This document shows positions 1-9,569 of a stretch of 64,000 bases of DNA, in pieces. The notes beneath the pieces are model-generated. The model was not told the DNA's origin, ran no database searches, and worked only from the letters and a program-made list of their open reading frames with translations. Every line of letters starts with the position of its first letter. Within the stretch, counting starts at the first letter, position 1. The position numbers and the translations under genes are program-made. Source of the stretch: Rummeliibacillus pycnus_A (lineage in GTDB: Bacteria > Bacillota > Bacilli > Bacillales_A > Planococcaceae); the NCBI RefSeq assembly GCF_044359855.1, contig NZ_CP132291.1:4216001-4280000 (forward strand), read 5' to 3'.

Positions 1-1
1 C

Positions 2-343
2 AACTGGATGTTTGCGGTATTGATATTAGCGCTTATCTATTTCTATTCACACTATTTCTTTGCGAGTTCTACAGCGCATATTAGTGCCATGTATGCCGCG
101 TTTCTATCTGTTATGCTTCAAGCGGGAGCACCAGCCATGCTTGCGGCGATCCTATTAGCAGCATTCAGTAATCTATTTGGTTCCACAACCCATTACGGTT
201 CTGGTCCTGCTCCTGTATTCTTTGGTGCAGGTTATATTGAACAGAATAAATGGTGGACGGTAGGCTTTATGGTCTCTGTCGTTACGATTCTCATTTTTGT
301 TATAATCGGTGGCTTATGGTGGAAGCTACTTGGATATTGGTAA
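2..343 (+). CDS. DASS-family sodium:dicarboxylate/anion symporter, C-terminal part (cut by window edge)
   Basis: This is the end of a multi-pass permease that imports di- or tricarboxylates with sodium. The frame is open to the first base of the window, so the start lies upstream. The visible 113 residues contain the motif SSTAHISAMYAAF and then SNLFGSTTHYG and GPAPVFFGAGY, which are typical of the second substrate/sodium-binding hairpin of the DASS (CitT/YflS-like) family. A last membrane helix (VVTILIFVIIGGLWWKLLG) closes the protein. The gene ends 10 bases before a strong terminator hairpin. The substrate (malate, citrate, 2-oxoglutarate or other) cannot be told from this fragment. Confidence 0.88.
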   Translation, partial: NWMFAVLILALIYFYSHYFFASSTAHISAMYAAFLSVMLQAGAPAMLAAILLAAFSNLFGSTTHYGSGPAPVFFGAGYIEQNKWWTVGFMVSVVTILIFVIIGGLWWKLLGYW

Positions 344-353
344 GATAGGATTG

Positions 354-398
354 AGCACGGCTACAAACGGACAACAAGTCTTTTAGCCGTGCTTTATT
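354..398 (+). terminator. Rho-independent terminator after the DASS transporter
   Basis: AGCACGGCT pairs with AGCCGTGCT across a long loop, followed by TTTATT. It ends the transporter transcript and separates it from the proS leader. Confidence 0.8.
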
Positions 399-559
399 AA
401 ATTCTTTTCCTCTTTTAGAGTCTCTGCTGCTTCGTCAAATCCTTATCTGCTTAGTTATTTTTTAGTAGCTTTTGTTTGTGATACAGTAATAATTGAATTG
501 CTTTTAGTAAATTGATATATTAATTTATAAATATGTAATCAATGATGTGATCAAGTAAA

Positions 560-752
560 TAAGGATTGTGAAACAGAAAATATAGCCTTGGCTGAAAGCT
601 ATATCACCCCTTCTTATTGAACCCTACCACGGAGATGTTAGATAAAAACTAACCGAGTCGTTCCGTTACAAACGTTTAAAGGACTTAATATTAATTATTA
701 ATGTCGAACTAAGGTGGTACCACGTCTATTAGCGTAAAGACGTCCTTTTTTA
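560..752 (+). promoter_or_regulatory. T-box riboswitch leader of proS
   Basis: The T-box core AAGGTGGTACCACG lies at 711-724. It is followed by a competing terminator, ACGTCT (722-727) pairing with AGACGT (738-743), then CCTTTTTT. A perfect hairpin, ATATAGC/GCTATAT, at 580-604 fits part of stem I. A likely proline specifier, CCT followed by A, lies at 623-625. As known for T-boxes, uncharged tRNA(Pro) would stabilise the antiterminator and allow transcription of proS. The exact specifier is an inference; the T-box core and terminator are directly visible. Confidence 0.9.
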
Positions 753-813
753 AGGACTCTTTATGCTTTTTTTATTTTTAAAAGTTATTTCATTTTCTTA
801 GGAGGATAAGACG

Positions 814-2250
814 ATGTCACAAAAAACTAACGATTTTTCAAAATGGTATATTGATACAATTCAAAAAGCAGATTTAATGGATTACACCCCAGTTCGTGGT
901 TGTATTGCATTTAAGCCAGATGGTTATGAATTATGGGAACATATTCAAGAAGAGATGGATAGACGGTTTAAAGAAACCGGTCATCGAAATGCATACTTCC
1001 CAATGTTAATCCCAGAATCCTTCTTCCAAAAGGAAAAGGATCATATTGAAGGATTCTCACCAGAGCTTCCTTGGGTAACAGAAGCTGCAGGAGAAAAATT
1101 AGATGAACGTTTAGCATTGCGTCCAACTTCAGAAACAATGATTGGACATTTGTATTCAAACTGGATTAAAAGTTATCGAGATCTCCCAGTTTTAATTAAT
1201 CAATGGGCAAATGTATTCCGTTGGGAAAAGAAAACTCTTCCATTCATCCGTACCTCTGAATTTTTATGGCAAGAAGGTCATACTGCTCATGTGGATGAAG
1301 AAGATGCACGTAAGGAAACAATGCAAATGTTAACTATTTATAAAGAAGTCGTAGAAGGATTACTTGCAATTCCAGTTTATGATGGGCAAAAGACACCATT
1401 AGAACGCTTTGCTGGTGCGATTGATACATTCTCCATTGAAGCAATGATGAAAGATGGAAAAGCCGTACAAGCAGGTACCTCTCACTACTTAGGTACAAAA
1501 TTTGCGGAAGCATTTGATATAAAATATTTAAATAAAGAAAATAAACACGCATATGTTCATACAACATCTTGGGGTACGTCCACACGTTTAATTGGTTCGG
1601 TCATCATGGTTCATGGCGATGAACAAGGTCTTGTTTTACCACCAAAAATCGCACCGACTCAAGTTGTTTTGATTCCAGTTGGTCCATGGAAAAAGAACCC
1701 TGCAATTATCGAGAAATTAGATGAAATCTATGTAGCTTTAAAAGCGAAAGGAATTCGCGTTCGTCTTGATGATTCTGATCAATCACCAGGCTATAAATTT
1801 AATGAATGGGAGTTAAAAGGTGTACCTGTACGTATTGAACTTGGTCCACGTGATTTAGAAAATAGTCAAGGTTTAATGAAAGCACGTGATGAAGAGGAGA
1901 AAGTTTCCGTACCTTTAGAATCAATTGTTGAAAGCATTAAAAAAGAACTTGAAACAATGCAAACTCGTCTATTTGAAAAAGCAAAAGCTTTCCGTGCGGA
2001 GAATTCACACACACATATCGATACAATCGAACAGTTAGAACAACATCTAGCAGAATCCGAACAAAATGGAACAATTCCTGGCTGGATATTAGCTGGTTGG
2101 TGCGGAGAGGATGCTTGTGAAGAAAATATAAAAGAAAAAACAAAATTCACAACACGGAACATTCCATTTAACCCACCGACAACAAAGCACACATGCCTTC
2201 ATTGTGGTAAAGAAGCAAAACATACGGTTTGGTTTGCTCGTGCTTACTAA
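814..2250 (+). CDS. proS: Prolyl-tRNA synthetase, short archaeal/eukaryotic-like type
   Basis: This class II synthetase charges tRNA(Pro) with proline in the cytoplasm. At 478 residues it is the short form without the editing insertion found in the ~570-residue bacterial type. Class II motifs are visible: VFRWEKK near residue 141, and the region with QEGHTAH near 153. The anticodon-binding domain follows (VVLIPVGPW). The C-terminal extension carries GWCGEDACEE and HTCLHCGKEA, a Cys-rich zinc-type domain, and ends in the conserved WFARAY. AGGAGG sits just before the ATG. The T-box leader upstream implies induction by proline starvation. Bacilli often have a long-type ProRS elsewhere, so this may be a second, stress-induced copy. 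Confidence 0.97.
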   Translation: MSQKTNDFSKWYIDTIQKADLMDYTPVRGCIAFKPDGYELWEHIQEEMDRRFKETGHRNAYFPMLIPESFFQKEKDHIEGFSPELPWVTEAAGEKLDERLALRPTSETMIGHLYSNWIKSYRDLPVLINQWANVFRWEKKTLPFIRTSEFLWQEGHTAHVDEEDARKETMQMLTIYKEVVEGLLAIPVYDGQKTPLERFAGAIDTFSIEAMMKDGKAVQAGTSHYLGTKFAEAFDIKYLNKENKHAYVHTTSWGTSTRLIGSVIMVHGDEQGLVLPPKIAPTQVVLIPVGPWKKNPAIIEKLDEIYVALKAKGIRVRLDDSDQSPGYKFNEWELKGVPVRIELGPRDLENSQGLMKARDEEEKVSVPLESIVESIKKELETMQTRLFEKAKAFRAENSHTHIDTIEQLEQHLAESEQNGTIPGWILAGWCGEDACEENIKEKTKFTTRNIPFNPPTTKHTCLHCGKEAKHTVWFARAY

Positions 2251-2347
2251 TCTAAGATTGTTAAATATTAGACTTAAACAATCAGCGCTTTGGTAAGAGA
2301 AGAATTAATTGGTTTTAAGACTAAGATCATATTTTAGGTATTTCATT

Positions 2348-2384
2348 AAAAACCTTCTATCATTCAATATGATAGAAGGTTTTT
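2348..2384. terminator. Bidirectional terminator after proS
   Basis: A perfect 16-bp stem (AAAAACCTTCTATCAT with its complement) around the loop TCAAT. The A-run and T-run allow it to work in both directions, but no convergent gene ends nearby. Confidence 0.9.
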
Positions 2385-2486
2385 ACAAATCTAGGAACAA
2401 AAGTTAAATAGCTTTATTTTTATTCAGATTTTGATGTTCTATTTTATTTTACCCATATGAATCAATTTATTTAATTGTGAAGCGAA

Positions 2487-2668
2487 AGACGGCGACTCCT
2501 CGAAAATGCATTCGCATTTCCTTCTTGCAACGAAGCTAGCGAAGCGATGCAGGATCACATCTTTTAAGGAACAAAGCCTAAGAACGCCACGTCCTGTGGC
2601 AACGGCTTCGTGACCAACATCGTGTTGGCCCGAGGAGATTGAAGCCGAGCCCGTGGAAAGCGCCGTCT
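2487..2668. repeat. MITE-like palindromic intergenic repeat, copy 1
   Basis: The ends are the inverted pair AGACGGCG (2487-2494) and CGCCGTCT (2661-2668). The segment CGAAGCTAGCGAAGCGATGC inside recurs in reverse orientation in the element at 4175-4361. Both elements also share a CGAGGAG...CC(C)GTGG/CCACGG..AAAGCGC end. The inner part (2566-2630) folds into two hairpins that match the toxin leader at 36621-36686. There is no credible ORF. It looks like a non-autonomous dispersed repeat. Confidence 0.7.
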
Positions 2669-2694
2669 GTAGCGGAACATCCACATCCTAAAAA

Positions 2695-4011
2695 TCAAAA
2701 GATTGAAAATAATATGATTGCCAGAATAGAACCTAATAGAGGGATGATGACAGTTAAGGCACCGAAAGCAGGATAGGCTCCTTTATATGATTCTTGTGCA
2801 ATGGAATGAATGGTTGTGACAACATAGCCACTATGCGGTAGTGTATCAAGAGAACCGGAAGATATTGCTACTACACGGTGTAACGCCTCTGGATCAACAC
2901 CTACATCTAAATAATGCGGTGCTATTAATGGCAATGCGATTGCTTGGCCACCAGAAGAGGAACCAGTTAAACCTGCTAAAACTGCAACAGCTAATGCGCC
3001 GCCAACTAATGGACTACCAGGGATATGTGTCATAAAATCTACTGCTGACAAAAAAGCAGGTGTTTCTTTTACAACGCCACCAAATCCAACAATAGCAGCT
3101 GTATTAGCTATAGCGATAACAGCACCAAGTCCACCATCTGCAATTGCCTTCTTTCTATCTTTCATATATTTGAAACTAATTAAATAGGTAGTTAATATTC
3201 CGCCAATTAAAGCAATAATAAGTGCAGATGTTCCTAAACGTTCATGGAAAATAAATGAGAAGCCAAGCACAACTAGTAACGGTGTCATACTTAACAAAGG
3301 ATTTGGAAGTGGACGGTTGCTATTTCCACCGATTTTATCAAACTCTTTTGCTACAAATCTTTCGCCTTTTTCCATTGCTTTTGAGATCATACGTTTCAAC
3401 CACCAAAAACCAAAAGCAGCCATGAAGATGGAAACAACTAAACTAACTTCCCACCCAGCATACGGTGTTGTTTTAAGATAAGTAATTGGAATCCAGTTTT
3501 GAATTTCTGGAGAGCCTGCCGAAGTCATTGTAAATGTAACAGAGCCAAGAGCTAATGTTGCAGGTATAAATCGTCTAGGGATGTCTGCTTGTTTGAATAG
3601 GCTCAATGCCATTGGGAACACGGAGAAAGCAACGATAAATAAACTAACACCGCCATATGTTAAGACCGCACAAGCAATAACGACGGATAACGCAGCATAT
3701 TTCACTCCTATTTTTTCAACAATCCATTTGGAAACACTATCCGCTGCACCACTATCTTCCATAACTTTTCCGAAAATAGCACCTGCTAAAAACATCAACC
3801 ACCATGATCCGATAAATCCGGTAAATCCGTTCATATAACTGGTAAGAAGATTAGGACTTCCTTCTGCTGCTAATTGAGGGAACAGCGTAATTTCACTGAA
3901 AACGGCAGCAATTAATGCGGCAAAAGGAGCTGCAATAAGTACATTCACACCTCTAATAGTTAAATAGATTAATAATGCCAAACTACCAAATACACCGATA
4001 AATCCTAACAA
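2695..4011 (-). CDS. GntP-family permease (gluconate/hydroxy-acid transporter)
   Basis: This multi-pass inner-membrane transporter of the GntP family probably takes up gluconate, 3-hydroxybutyrate or a related hydroxy acid. Family features are YLTIRGVNVLIAAPFAALIA at the N-terminus, GGVSLFIVAFSVFPMAL, and the C-terminal GSSSGGQAIALPLIAPHY followed by SSGSLDTLPHSG. The length of about 438 residues is usual. I prefer the TTG start at 4011: a GGGGG ribosome site ends nine bases before it and family members begin at this point. The longer ATG start at 4047 lacks such a site. It stands alone between two repeats, so context does not reveal the substrate. Confidence 0.93.
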   Translation of the reverse strand: MLGFIGVFGSLALLIYLTIRGVNVLIAAPFAALIAAVFSEITLFPQLAAEGSPNLLTSYMNGFTGFIGSWWLMFLAGAIFGKVMEDSGAADSVSKWIVEKIGVKYAALSVVIACAVLTYGGVSLFIVAFSVFPMALSLFKQADIPRRFIPATLALGSVTFTMTSAGSPEIQNWIPITYLKTTPYAGWEVSLVVSIFMAAFGFWWLKRMISKAMEKGERFVAKEFDKIGGNSNRPLPNPLLSMTPLLVVLGFSFIFHERLGTSALIIALIGGILTTYLISFKYMKDRKKAIADGGLGAVIAIANTAAIVGFGGVVKETPAFLSAVDFMTHIPGSPLVGGALAVAVLAGLTGSSSGGQAIALPLIAPHYLDVGVDPEALHRVVAISSGSLDTLPHSGYVVTTIHSIAQESYKGAYPAFGALTVIIPLLGSILAIILFSIF

Positions 4012-4819
4012 TTCTATCGACCCCCTTTTGACATACATATGCCACATTTCAATCTAATAGTATTGAAAGAACGTTAAAGTTAGTAAAAAGAGTTTAAATG
4101 TTAACTATGAATCATATAAAAAAATTAAATCAGATTATAGATATAGATAATAAATTCTTAATTGAATATTGAATGAAGTGGAATTAGCTGCGCTTTCCGT
4201 GGGCGAACTGACGAGCCTCCTCGTGCGAGAACCCTTTGCTCCTGCATCGCTTCGCTAGCTTCGTCGCAGAAAATTCCTTTTGCAAAGCAAAAAGAATTTT
4301 CGCTTCCTGCGGGGTCTCGTCTAGTCCGTTTTCCCACAGGAGTCTTCGCTAATTCCACTTCAACTAAGATAGCCACATAAGATTTTTATCATAAAAATAC
4401 CGCTTTTTTAACTTTTTCAGTGCCCACCTAGCTTTCCCGCAGGAGTCGCCGTCTTCCGCTCCATTGATATGGTTCTAATTGATATAGCATTTAGATCTAA
4501 ATTAATTACTTTGAATTATGAAATTGATTCAAATTATATAAACATCTCCAATTGAATTTAGAAATATTAGTAGTTACGTATATTTAAAGTGAAAGATAGA
4601 AATATCTTTCTAATTTTTTTTTGAAAATAGATAAAGAAGAGGGAGAAATGCAAAACTCCTAATAAATCCATTTAAGAGTTATTTGTAAATTCTCTATCAA
4701 TAACTACCACAAAATAATCTGCAATATTAATATTTTTGATTCGAACATAATATAAATGTTAAGAAAGCGAATAGAGATAGACTCTCATCAGATTTTGAGA
4801 AGAAACGAGGAGATTGTAG
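4012..4819. other. Gene-free stretch with repeats
   Basis: Holds the 187-bp palindromic element at 4175-4361 and a lone repeat end, GGAGTCGCCGTCTTCCGC, at about 4444-4461. The rest is very AT-rich and probably contains the promoter of the acyl-CoA ligase operon; I cannot place it securely. Confidence 0.5.
4175..4361. repeat. MITE-like palindromic intergenic repeat, copy 2
   Basis: Bounded by a perfect 14-bp inverted repeat, GAAGTGGAATTAGC at 4175-4188 and its complement at 4348-4361. Inside are nested palindromes, for example GAAAATTC...GAATTTTC around 4267-4299, and the shared segment GCATCGCTTCGCTAGCTTCG. It has no coding capacity, so it would depend on a transposase elsewhere if it moves at all. 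Confidence 0.75.
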
Positions 4820-6379
4820 ATGGATATCGGTCATTTCACGAGGCGACTGTATAGAGCACCAGATGAACAATTGAAGCAAAAAACGGCAGTGCAAGAAGAA
4901 TCAGGCCATTCATGGAGTTTTGCAGAACTACATGAAAAATCCAATGCTTATGCGAATCAGCTTTTGAAAATAGGTGTGAAAAAAGGGGATCGTGTAGGGA
5001 TTCTTCTTTACAATTGTTTAGAGTATTTTGCATTATATTTTGCCATTGGTAAAGTTGGTGCGATTGCTGTACGCATTAATTTTAGACTTACAGCAAATGA
5101 ACTTGAATATATTCTCAATGATTCTAAAACTAGAATCCTTTGTCTTCACGAAGAATTTGGCGAAAAAATTACACCAATATATGAAAAAATCTGTACGGAA
5201 TATTTCATTTGTCTTACTAATAATGGGAAAAAGCCATCATGGGCGGATGATTGGAGTTTATTATCAAACGGATCGACCGAAGAAGTGGAGAATATCGATA
5301 TCTCTTTAAATGACCCGGTTATGCTCATGTACACATCTGGAACAACCGGCAGACCAAAAGGAGCACTTTGGACACATAATACGACCTTTTGGTTTTCAAC
5401 AATTCAAATTATGCAATGGGGTTTTACAGGAAATGAAATTGCCATGACAACTGGGCCGTTGTATCATGTTGGCGCAATGGAAGATGTGGCATTGCCCGTT
5501 CTATTAATGGGCGGAACGGTCATCATTACCAAAAGTAAAGGATTCGAAATAGAACGTGTACTAAAGGTAATTGAGAGAGAACAGGTGACGGATTGTTTCT
5601 TATTCCCATTTATGATTTACGAGATGTTAAATTTACCGAATCTGTCGGATTATCAGTTAGCACATTTAAAAACAATCTTTACTGGTGGAGACCCATTGAT
5701 GCCTTGGGCTATAGAAGAAATATATCGTTTATATCCACAAGTTGGGATTGTACAAGTGTATGGTTTAACGGAAGGACAACCAATTGCTACTTGTTTAGAT
5801 CCAAAGTACTCCATAACGAAAAGTGAAACGGTTGGAAAACCACTTCCATTAACCGAAATGCGAGTGATGAAGGACGATGGAAGTGAGGCATTACCGAGTG
5901 AGGTTGGAGAAATTTGGATTAAAAGTCCAGGTGTTTCTGAAGGATATTGGGAAAAGCCTGAAGCAACAGCAGAAACATTTTATAATGGTTGGTGTAAAAC
6001 AGGAGATTTAGGAAAATTTGATGAAGATGGTTTTTTATCAATAGCAGGTCGTAAAAAAGATATGATTCGAAGTGGTGGAGAAAATATTTATGCAGCTGAA
6101 ATTGAAGATGTGTTTTATCGACATGAAGCGGTAAAAGCCGTCTCTGTAATCGGGATACCCGATAAAAAGTATATTGAATCTGTATGTGCAGTAATTGTGT
6201 TGAAAGAGGATGCCAAGATATCTGAAAAAGAGTTAATCCAATATAGTAAGCAGTTTTTAGCAAGTTATAAAACGCCTAAAAGAGTAGTTTTTGTAGATGA
6301 CATTCCCCGTACACCTTCTGGGAAGGTAAAGAAGTTTGAGTTACGCGATATATATGGTATCGAAGGAGGGGTTTTATGA
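4820..6379 (+). CDS. Acyl-CoA synthetase (AMP-forming ligase)
   Basis: A class I adenylate-forming enzyme that activates a carboxylic acid with ATP and joins it to CoA. The ATP loop YTSGTTGRPKG is at residues 171-181. VYGLTEGQP, the hinge-type KTGDLGKFDEDGFLSIAGR, the core KKDMIRSGGENIY and the C-terminal PRTPSGKVKK (catalytic lysine) are all intact. Length 519 is normal. The start has GAGGAG eight bases upstream. It overlaps the next gene by four bases, so the two are translationally coupled and probably act in one pathway: CoA activation followed by hydration or isomerisation. Family members include medium- and long-chain acyl-CoA and carnitine-type ligases; the substrate is not determined. 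Confidence 0.94.
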   Translation: MDIGHFTRRLYRAPDEQLKQKTAVQEESGHSWSFAELHEKSNAYANQLLKIGVKKGDRVGILLYNCLEYFALYFAIGKVGAIAVRINFRLTANELEYILNDSKTRILCLHEEFGEKITPIYEKICTEYFICLTNNGKKPSWADDWSLLSNGSTEEVENIDISLNDPVMLMYTSGTTGRPKGALWTHNTTFWFSTIQIMQWGFTGNEIAMTTGPLYHVGAMEDVALPVLLMGGTVIITKSKGFEIERVLKVIEREQVTDCFLFPFMIYEMLNLPNLSDYQLAHLKTIFTGGDPLMPWAIEEIYRLYPQVGIVQVYGLTEGQPIATCLDPKYSITKSETVGKPLPLTEMRVMKDDGSEALPSEVGEIWIKSPGVSEGYWEKPEATAETFYNGWCKTGDLGKFDEDGFLSIAGRKKDMIRSGGENIYAAEIEDVFYRHEAVKAVSVIGIPDKKYIESVCAVIVLKEDAKISEKELIQYSKQFLASYKTPKRVVFVDDIPRTPSGKVKKFELRDIYGIEGGVL

Positions 6380-7164
6380 ATAGTAAAGAAAAGGTAAGTT
6401 TAACAATTGAAAATCAAATAGCAATTCTTATGATCCAAAATCCACCTGTGAATATACTTGATGCCGATGTAGTCGAGGAATTACATTTTAAAATAGATAT
6501 AATTGAACAAACACCAACTATCAAAGTTGTACTTATAACGGGAGATGGGGGAAAAGCGTTTATGGCAGGAGGAGACATTAAGTCTTTTCCTGAATGGATG
6601 GGAAAAGGCGTAGATGTTGCTAAGGAAAAATCACAATGGCTACAACACCCACTAAATCGAATCGAAGCATTGCCTTATCCAACTATCTGTATATTAAATG
6701 GTGTTGCACTTGGTGGTGGGTGTGAATTGGCTTTAGCTTGTGATATTCGCATCGCAGAAAAGCACGTTACCATAGGATTACCAGAAATAAAACTTGGACT
6801 TTTTCCTGGTGCTGGTGGCACGCAAAGACTTGCCAGATTAGTAGGAAAGGCGAAAGCAAAAGAAATCATTTTCACAGGGGAATCCCTAGCTGCTGAACAA
6901 GCCCTAGAAATAGGTTTAGTGAATGCTGTTGTACCGAAATGGTATGGCTTAACAACTGGTATACAACTGGCAAAAAAAATAGCCACTCATTCACGCCAAG
7001 CATTAGCCTATGCAAAACAAGCAATCGATGAGGGATCTGAACAAAACCTATCGGAAGCTCTTCTAACCGAAGCCCACTATTTTGGCCATGTGTTCCAAAC
7101 AGAAGACATCAAAGAAGGCGTTGCAGCATTTATTGAAAAAAGAGAACCGCGGTTTTTGGAATGA
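6376..7164 (+). CDS. Enoyl-CoA hydratase/isomerase
   Basis: A crotonase-fold enzyme acting on an acyl-CoA, most simply hydration of an enoyl-CoA. Oxyanion-hole segments are visible: AFMAGGDIKSF and LGGGCELALACDIRIA. The active-site region LPEIKLGLFPGAGGTQRL carries the usual glutamate. Length 262 fits the family. The ATG overlaps the ligase stop as ATGA and has GGAGGGG upstream. With the ligase it forms a two-gene operon closed by the terminator at 7253. No acyl-CoA dehydrogenase or thiolase lies nearby, so the rest of the pathway is elsewhere. Confidence 0.94.
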   Translation: MNSKEKVSLTIENQIAILMIQNPPVNILDADVVEELHFKIDIIEQTPTIKVVLITGDGGKAFMAGGDIKSFPEWMGKGVDVAKEKSQWLQHPLNRIEALPYPTICILNGVALGGGCELALACDIRIAEKHVTIGLPEIKLGLFPGAGGTQRLARLVGKAKAKEIIFTGESLAAEQALEIGLVNAVVPKWYGLTTGIQLAKKIATHSRQALAYAKQAIDEGSEQNLSEALLTEAHYFGHVFQTEDIKEGVAAFIEKREPRFLE

Positions 7165-7252
7165 TGGAGTAGGAGAAAAGGGAAAGAACATATTAAACAA
7201 GACATTATGCAGAGATAATAGAGTTGTTTAATTCTAACTCCAGAAATACAGT

Positions 7253-7287
7253 AACCACCTACAAGTTAATCAAGTAGGTGGTTTTTA
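7253..7287. terminator. Terminator after the acyl-CoA operon
   Basis: AACCACCTAC pairs with GTAGGTGGTT around an 11-base loop, followed by TTTAAG. Confidence 0.85.
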
Positions 7288-7361
7288 AGTTTTATTTGTT
7301 GCAGTCTTTGTCCTAAAATGATTTGCTGTACTCATTTGAAGAGGAAAGATAAATAACATAA

Positions 7362-7763
7362 TTACTTTTTAATTCGAAAATTTTTCATGTACGCATAAAG
7401 TTCAATACCTAGCATAAAGAGCGTTGCAATTAAGAATCCAATCATAAAAATTTCATGTACAAGTGCAAAATACGCTATATAAATTACAATAGCAACTAAA
7501 AATAAAATGACTAGAAAATGGAACTTTACTGTTTTTTCATTATTCACGATTTGCTTTTTAATATTGCTGTCACCTTTAATCAAATTATCTAAGCTAATAT
7601 TCATTTCATCGCTTAATAAAATTAAATTTTCAATATCAGGGGCACCTTTCTCTTGTTCCCATTTTGAAATTGCCTGTCTCGTCACACCAATTCTACTTGC
7701 CAATTGTTCTTGGCTTAAATCATTTTTTTTACGATAATCTAAAATCGATTTGCTAATTTTCAT
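7362..7763 (-). CDS. XRE-type HTH regulator with two C-terminal membrane helices
   Basis: Residues 1-60 form a Cro/C1-type helix-turn-helix; LSQEQLASRIGVTRQAISKW is the recognition unit. After a short linker come two hydrophobic segments (LVILFLVAIVIYIAYFAL and IFMIGFLIATLFMLGIELYA), so the protein is probably membrane-tethered. I chose the ATG at 7763, which has AAGGAG at a normal distance; the GTG at 7772 would overlap that site. The gene stands alone. Similar small HTH-plus-membrane proteins often control adjacent transporters or themselves, but no such partner is present here. Confidence 0.88.
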   Translation of the reverse strand: MKISKSILDYRKKNDLSQEQLASRIGVTRQAISKWEQEKGAPDIENLILLSDEMNISLDNLIKGDSNIKKQIVNNEKTVKFHFLVILFLVAIVIYIAYFALVHEIFMIGFLIATLFMLGIELYAYMKNFRIKK

Positions 7764-8097
7764 TTTGATCACTCCTTTTTATATTTGATATCATCACCAT
7801 ACCAGATTTATTTCGGTTGCAAACGAAACCAATAGTAGCAAGGCCGCAACGCTACGTTGCAATAAAAAGTAAATGAAAAAATTTCTGAATTAAACTTTAC
7901 TCCCAATTATCAAACTATAAATCTACACCAATTTCATACCATTTTTTAACATCAATTTTATTTTATAAAAGACTTCATTATTTTTAAACAAGTTTATTCT
8001 TGTACAAGTGTTTGAGGAAATAGCAAAAGTAATAATTGCGTGTGTGTTTACGTAAATAATACTGAATGATTAGACCTTTGAACACAGGAGGTAAATG
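7764..8097. other. Intergenic region between divergent XRE and catalase genes
   Basis: AT-rich; must hold both promoters. I see no clear PerR-type operator and no ORF. Confidence 0.4.
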
Positions 8098-9549
8098 ATG
8101 GAAGAAAACAATAGTGGTCCACTGGATAGGTTAAAAGTACAAAACGATTCTAATTCTAATAAATCTCAGAACCAAAACACAATGTCTCAAACTCAAACTG
8201 ATTTAATGAGTAACCAAGTTCCACCACATTGGAAAAAAGTTATAACTGATTCCCAAACTGTAGGTGATAGAGGGCCTGTACTTCAGCAAGATTCAATCTT
8301 GCATGAAACATTGGAGGACTTTGTTCATGCCAAAATTATCGAAAGACCAGTACATGTAAAGGGCTATGGTGCTTTCGGATACTTTCAGACTGAGAACTCT
8401 ATGAAAGACTATACGAAGCTTAGCTTTTTACAAAATCCAGGACATCAGGTTCCCGTAACTGTGAGGTTTTCGTTTGCTGTTAGTACGAAAGGTACTCCAG
8501 ATACTTCCCGTAATATTGTTGGATTCTCCACCAAGTTTTACGCAGATGAAGGTGTTTTTGACTTGCTTTTCAACCATATCCCCGTATTTCCTATTCGAGA
8601 TGCCATGCGATTTCCAGAATTTATCAAAGCCAATTCTCCATCACCAGTAAACAATCTAATTGTTCCAGAAAGATTTTGGGCGTTTGTAGCTAGCGCGCCG
8701 GAATCTACACATCTTGTTGTTCGCCTTTTCTCGGACGCTGGTACAATGAAAAGTTTTCGTCATATTCCAGGGCACAGTGTGAATACCTATGTTTGGAGAA
8801 ATGCACAAGGTGTTCGCTATTTTATCAAATACCATTGGCTTCCACTTGCAGGTGTGGAGTATTTAAACAGTCATGAGGCTGCCAAGTTGTCAGGAATAAA
8901 TCCCGATATAGCGGGTCAAGATTTATATGATAATATTGCCTCCGGAAAAACTGTTGAATATCGACTTTATGTTCAGCTTATGGATCCAAATGACGTGGCA
9001 AAGCTTCCTTATGATCCGTTAGATCCTACAAAGGTTTGGGATGAACGGCAATATCCAATGCAAGAAGTTGGCCGACTCGTATTGAATAGAAATCCACATA
9101 ACTATATGGAGCAGGTAGAAAAATTGGCCTTTTCACCTTCCAATCTTCTAGAAGGTGCTGAATTATCAGATGATAAAATATTGCAAGGTCGTGCCAATAT
9201 TTATACGGACTCACAGCGTCGGCGCATTGGTCCAAATTTCCGTGACATACCAGTTAATCACCAAAAAGATTGGTCACCTTCTTCACTCGTAACAAGCGGT
9301 AGTGGTAGGTATGTGGAAGGAGAGCTGGTGCGGTCTGATATCCCTAAGCAGGATGACTTTACACAAGCTGGTGAGTATTACGAATCTTTACCGCCAGACC
9401 AGCAAGAAAATTTAGTCAATAACCTAGCAAATGATCTCTCCGGTATATCATCTGAAACGCAAAAGATTGTTTTAAATTATTTGAGTAAGGCATCTTCAGA
9501 ACTAGGGGAGCGTGTTGAGCAGCAAATTGAGAAGCTGGAAAAGAAATGA
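8098..9549 (+). CDS. Catalase (monofunctional, haem type)
   Basis: Breaks down hydrogen peroxide using haem. The catalytic histidine is in IERPVHVKGYGAFGYF, the distal asparagine in LLFNHIPVFPIRDAMRFP, and the proximal haem-ligand tyrosine in RANIYTDSQRRRIGPNF. The proximal and distal motifs differ from the commonest textbook forms but keep the key residues. The first ~45 residues are polar, Asn/Gln/Ser-rich and probably disordered. The C-terminal ~60 residues (from LPPDQQENLVNNLA) form a helical extension. I use the second ATG (8098), six bases after AGGAGG; ATG 8095 is too close. The gene appears to be alone. Confidence 0.93.
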   Translation: MEENNSGPLDRLKVQNDSNSNKSQNQNTMSQTQTDLMSNQVPPHWKKVITDSQTVGDRGPVLQQDSILHETLEDFVHAKIIERPVHVKGYGAFGYFQTENSMKDYTKLSFLQNPGHQVPVTVRFSFAVSTKGTPDTSRNIVGFSTKFYADEGVFDLLFNHIPVFPIRDAMRFPEFIKANSPSPVNNLIVPERFWAFVASAPESTHLVVRLFSDAGTMKSFRHIPGHSVNTYVWRNAQGVRYFIKYHWLPLAGVEYLNSHEAAKLSGINPDIAGQDLYDNIASGKTVEYRLYVQLMDPNDVAKLPYDPLDPTKVWDERQYPMQEVGRLVLNRNPHNYMEQVEKLAFSPSNLLEGAELSDDKILQGRANIYTDSQRRRIGPNFRDIPVNHQKDWSPSSLVTSGSGRYVEGELVRSDIPKQDDFTQAGEYYESLPPDQQENLVNNLANDLSGISSETQKIVLNYLSKASSELGERVEQQIEKLEKK

Positions 9550-9569
9550 TTGATTATTTTTGACCAAAT

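Noticed and set aside
2439..2684. Leftward 81-codon frame
   Set aside because: It lies wholly in the palindromic repeat; no homology and no ribosome site.
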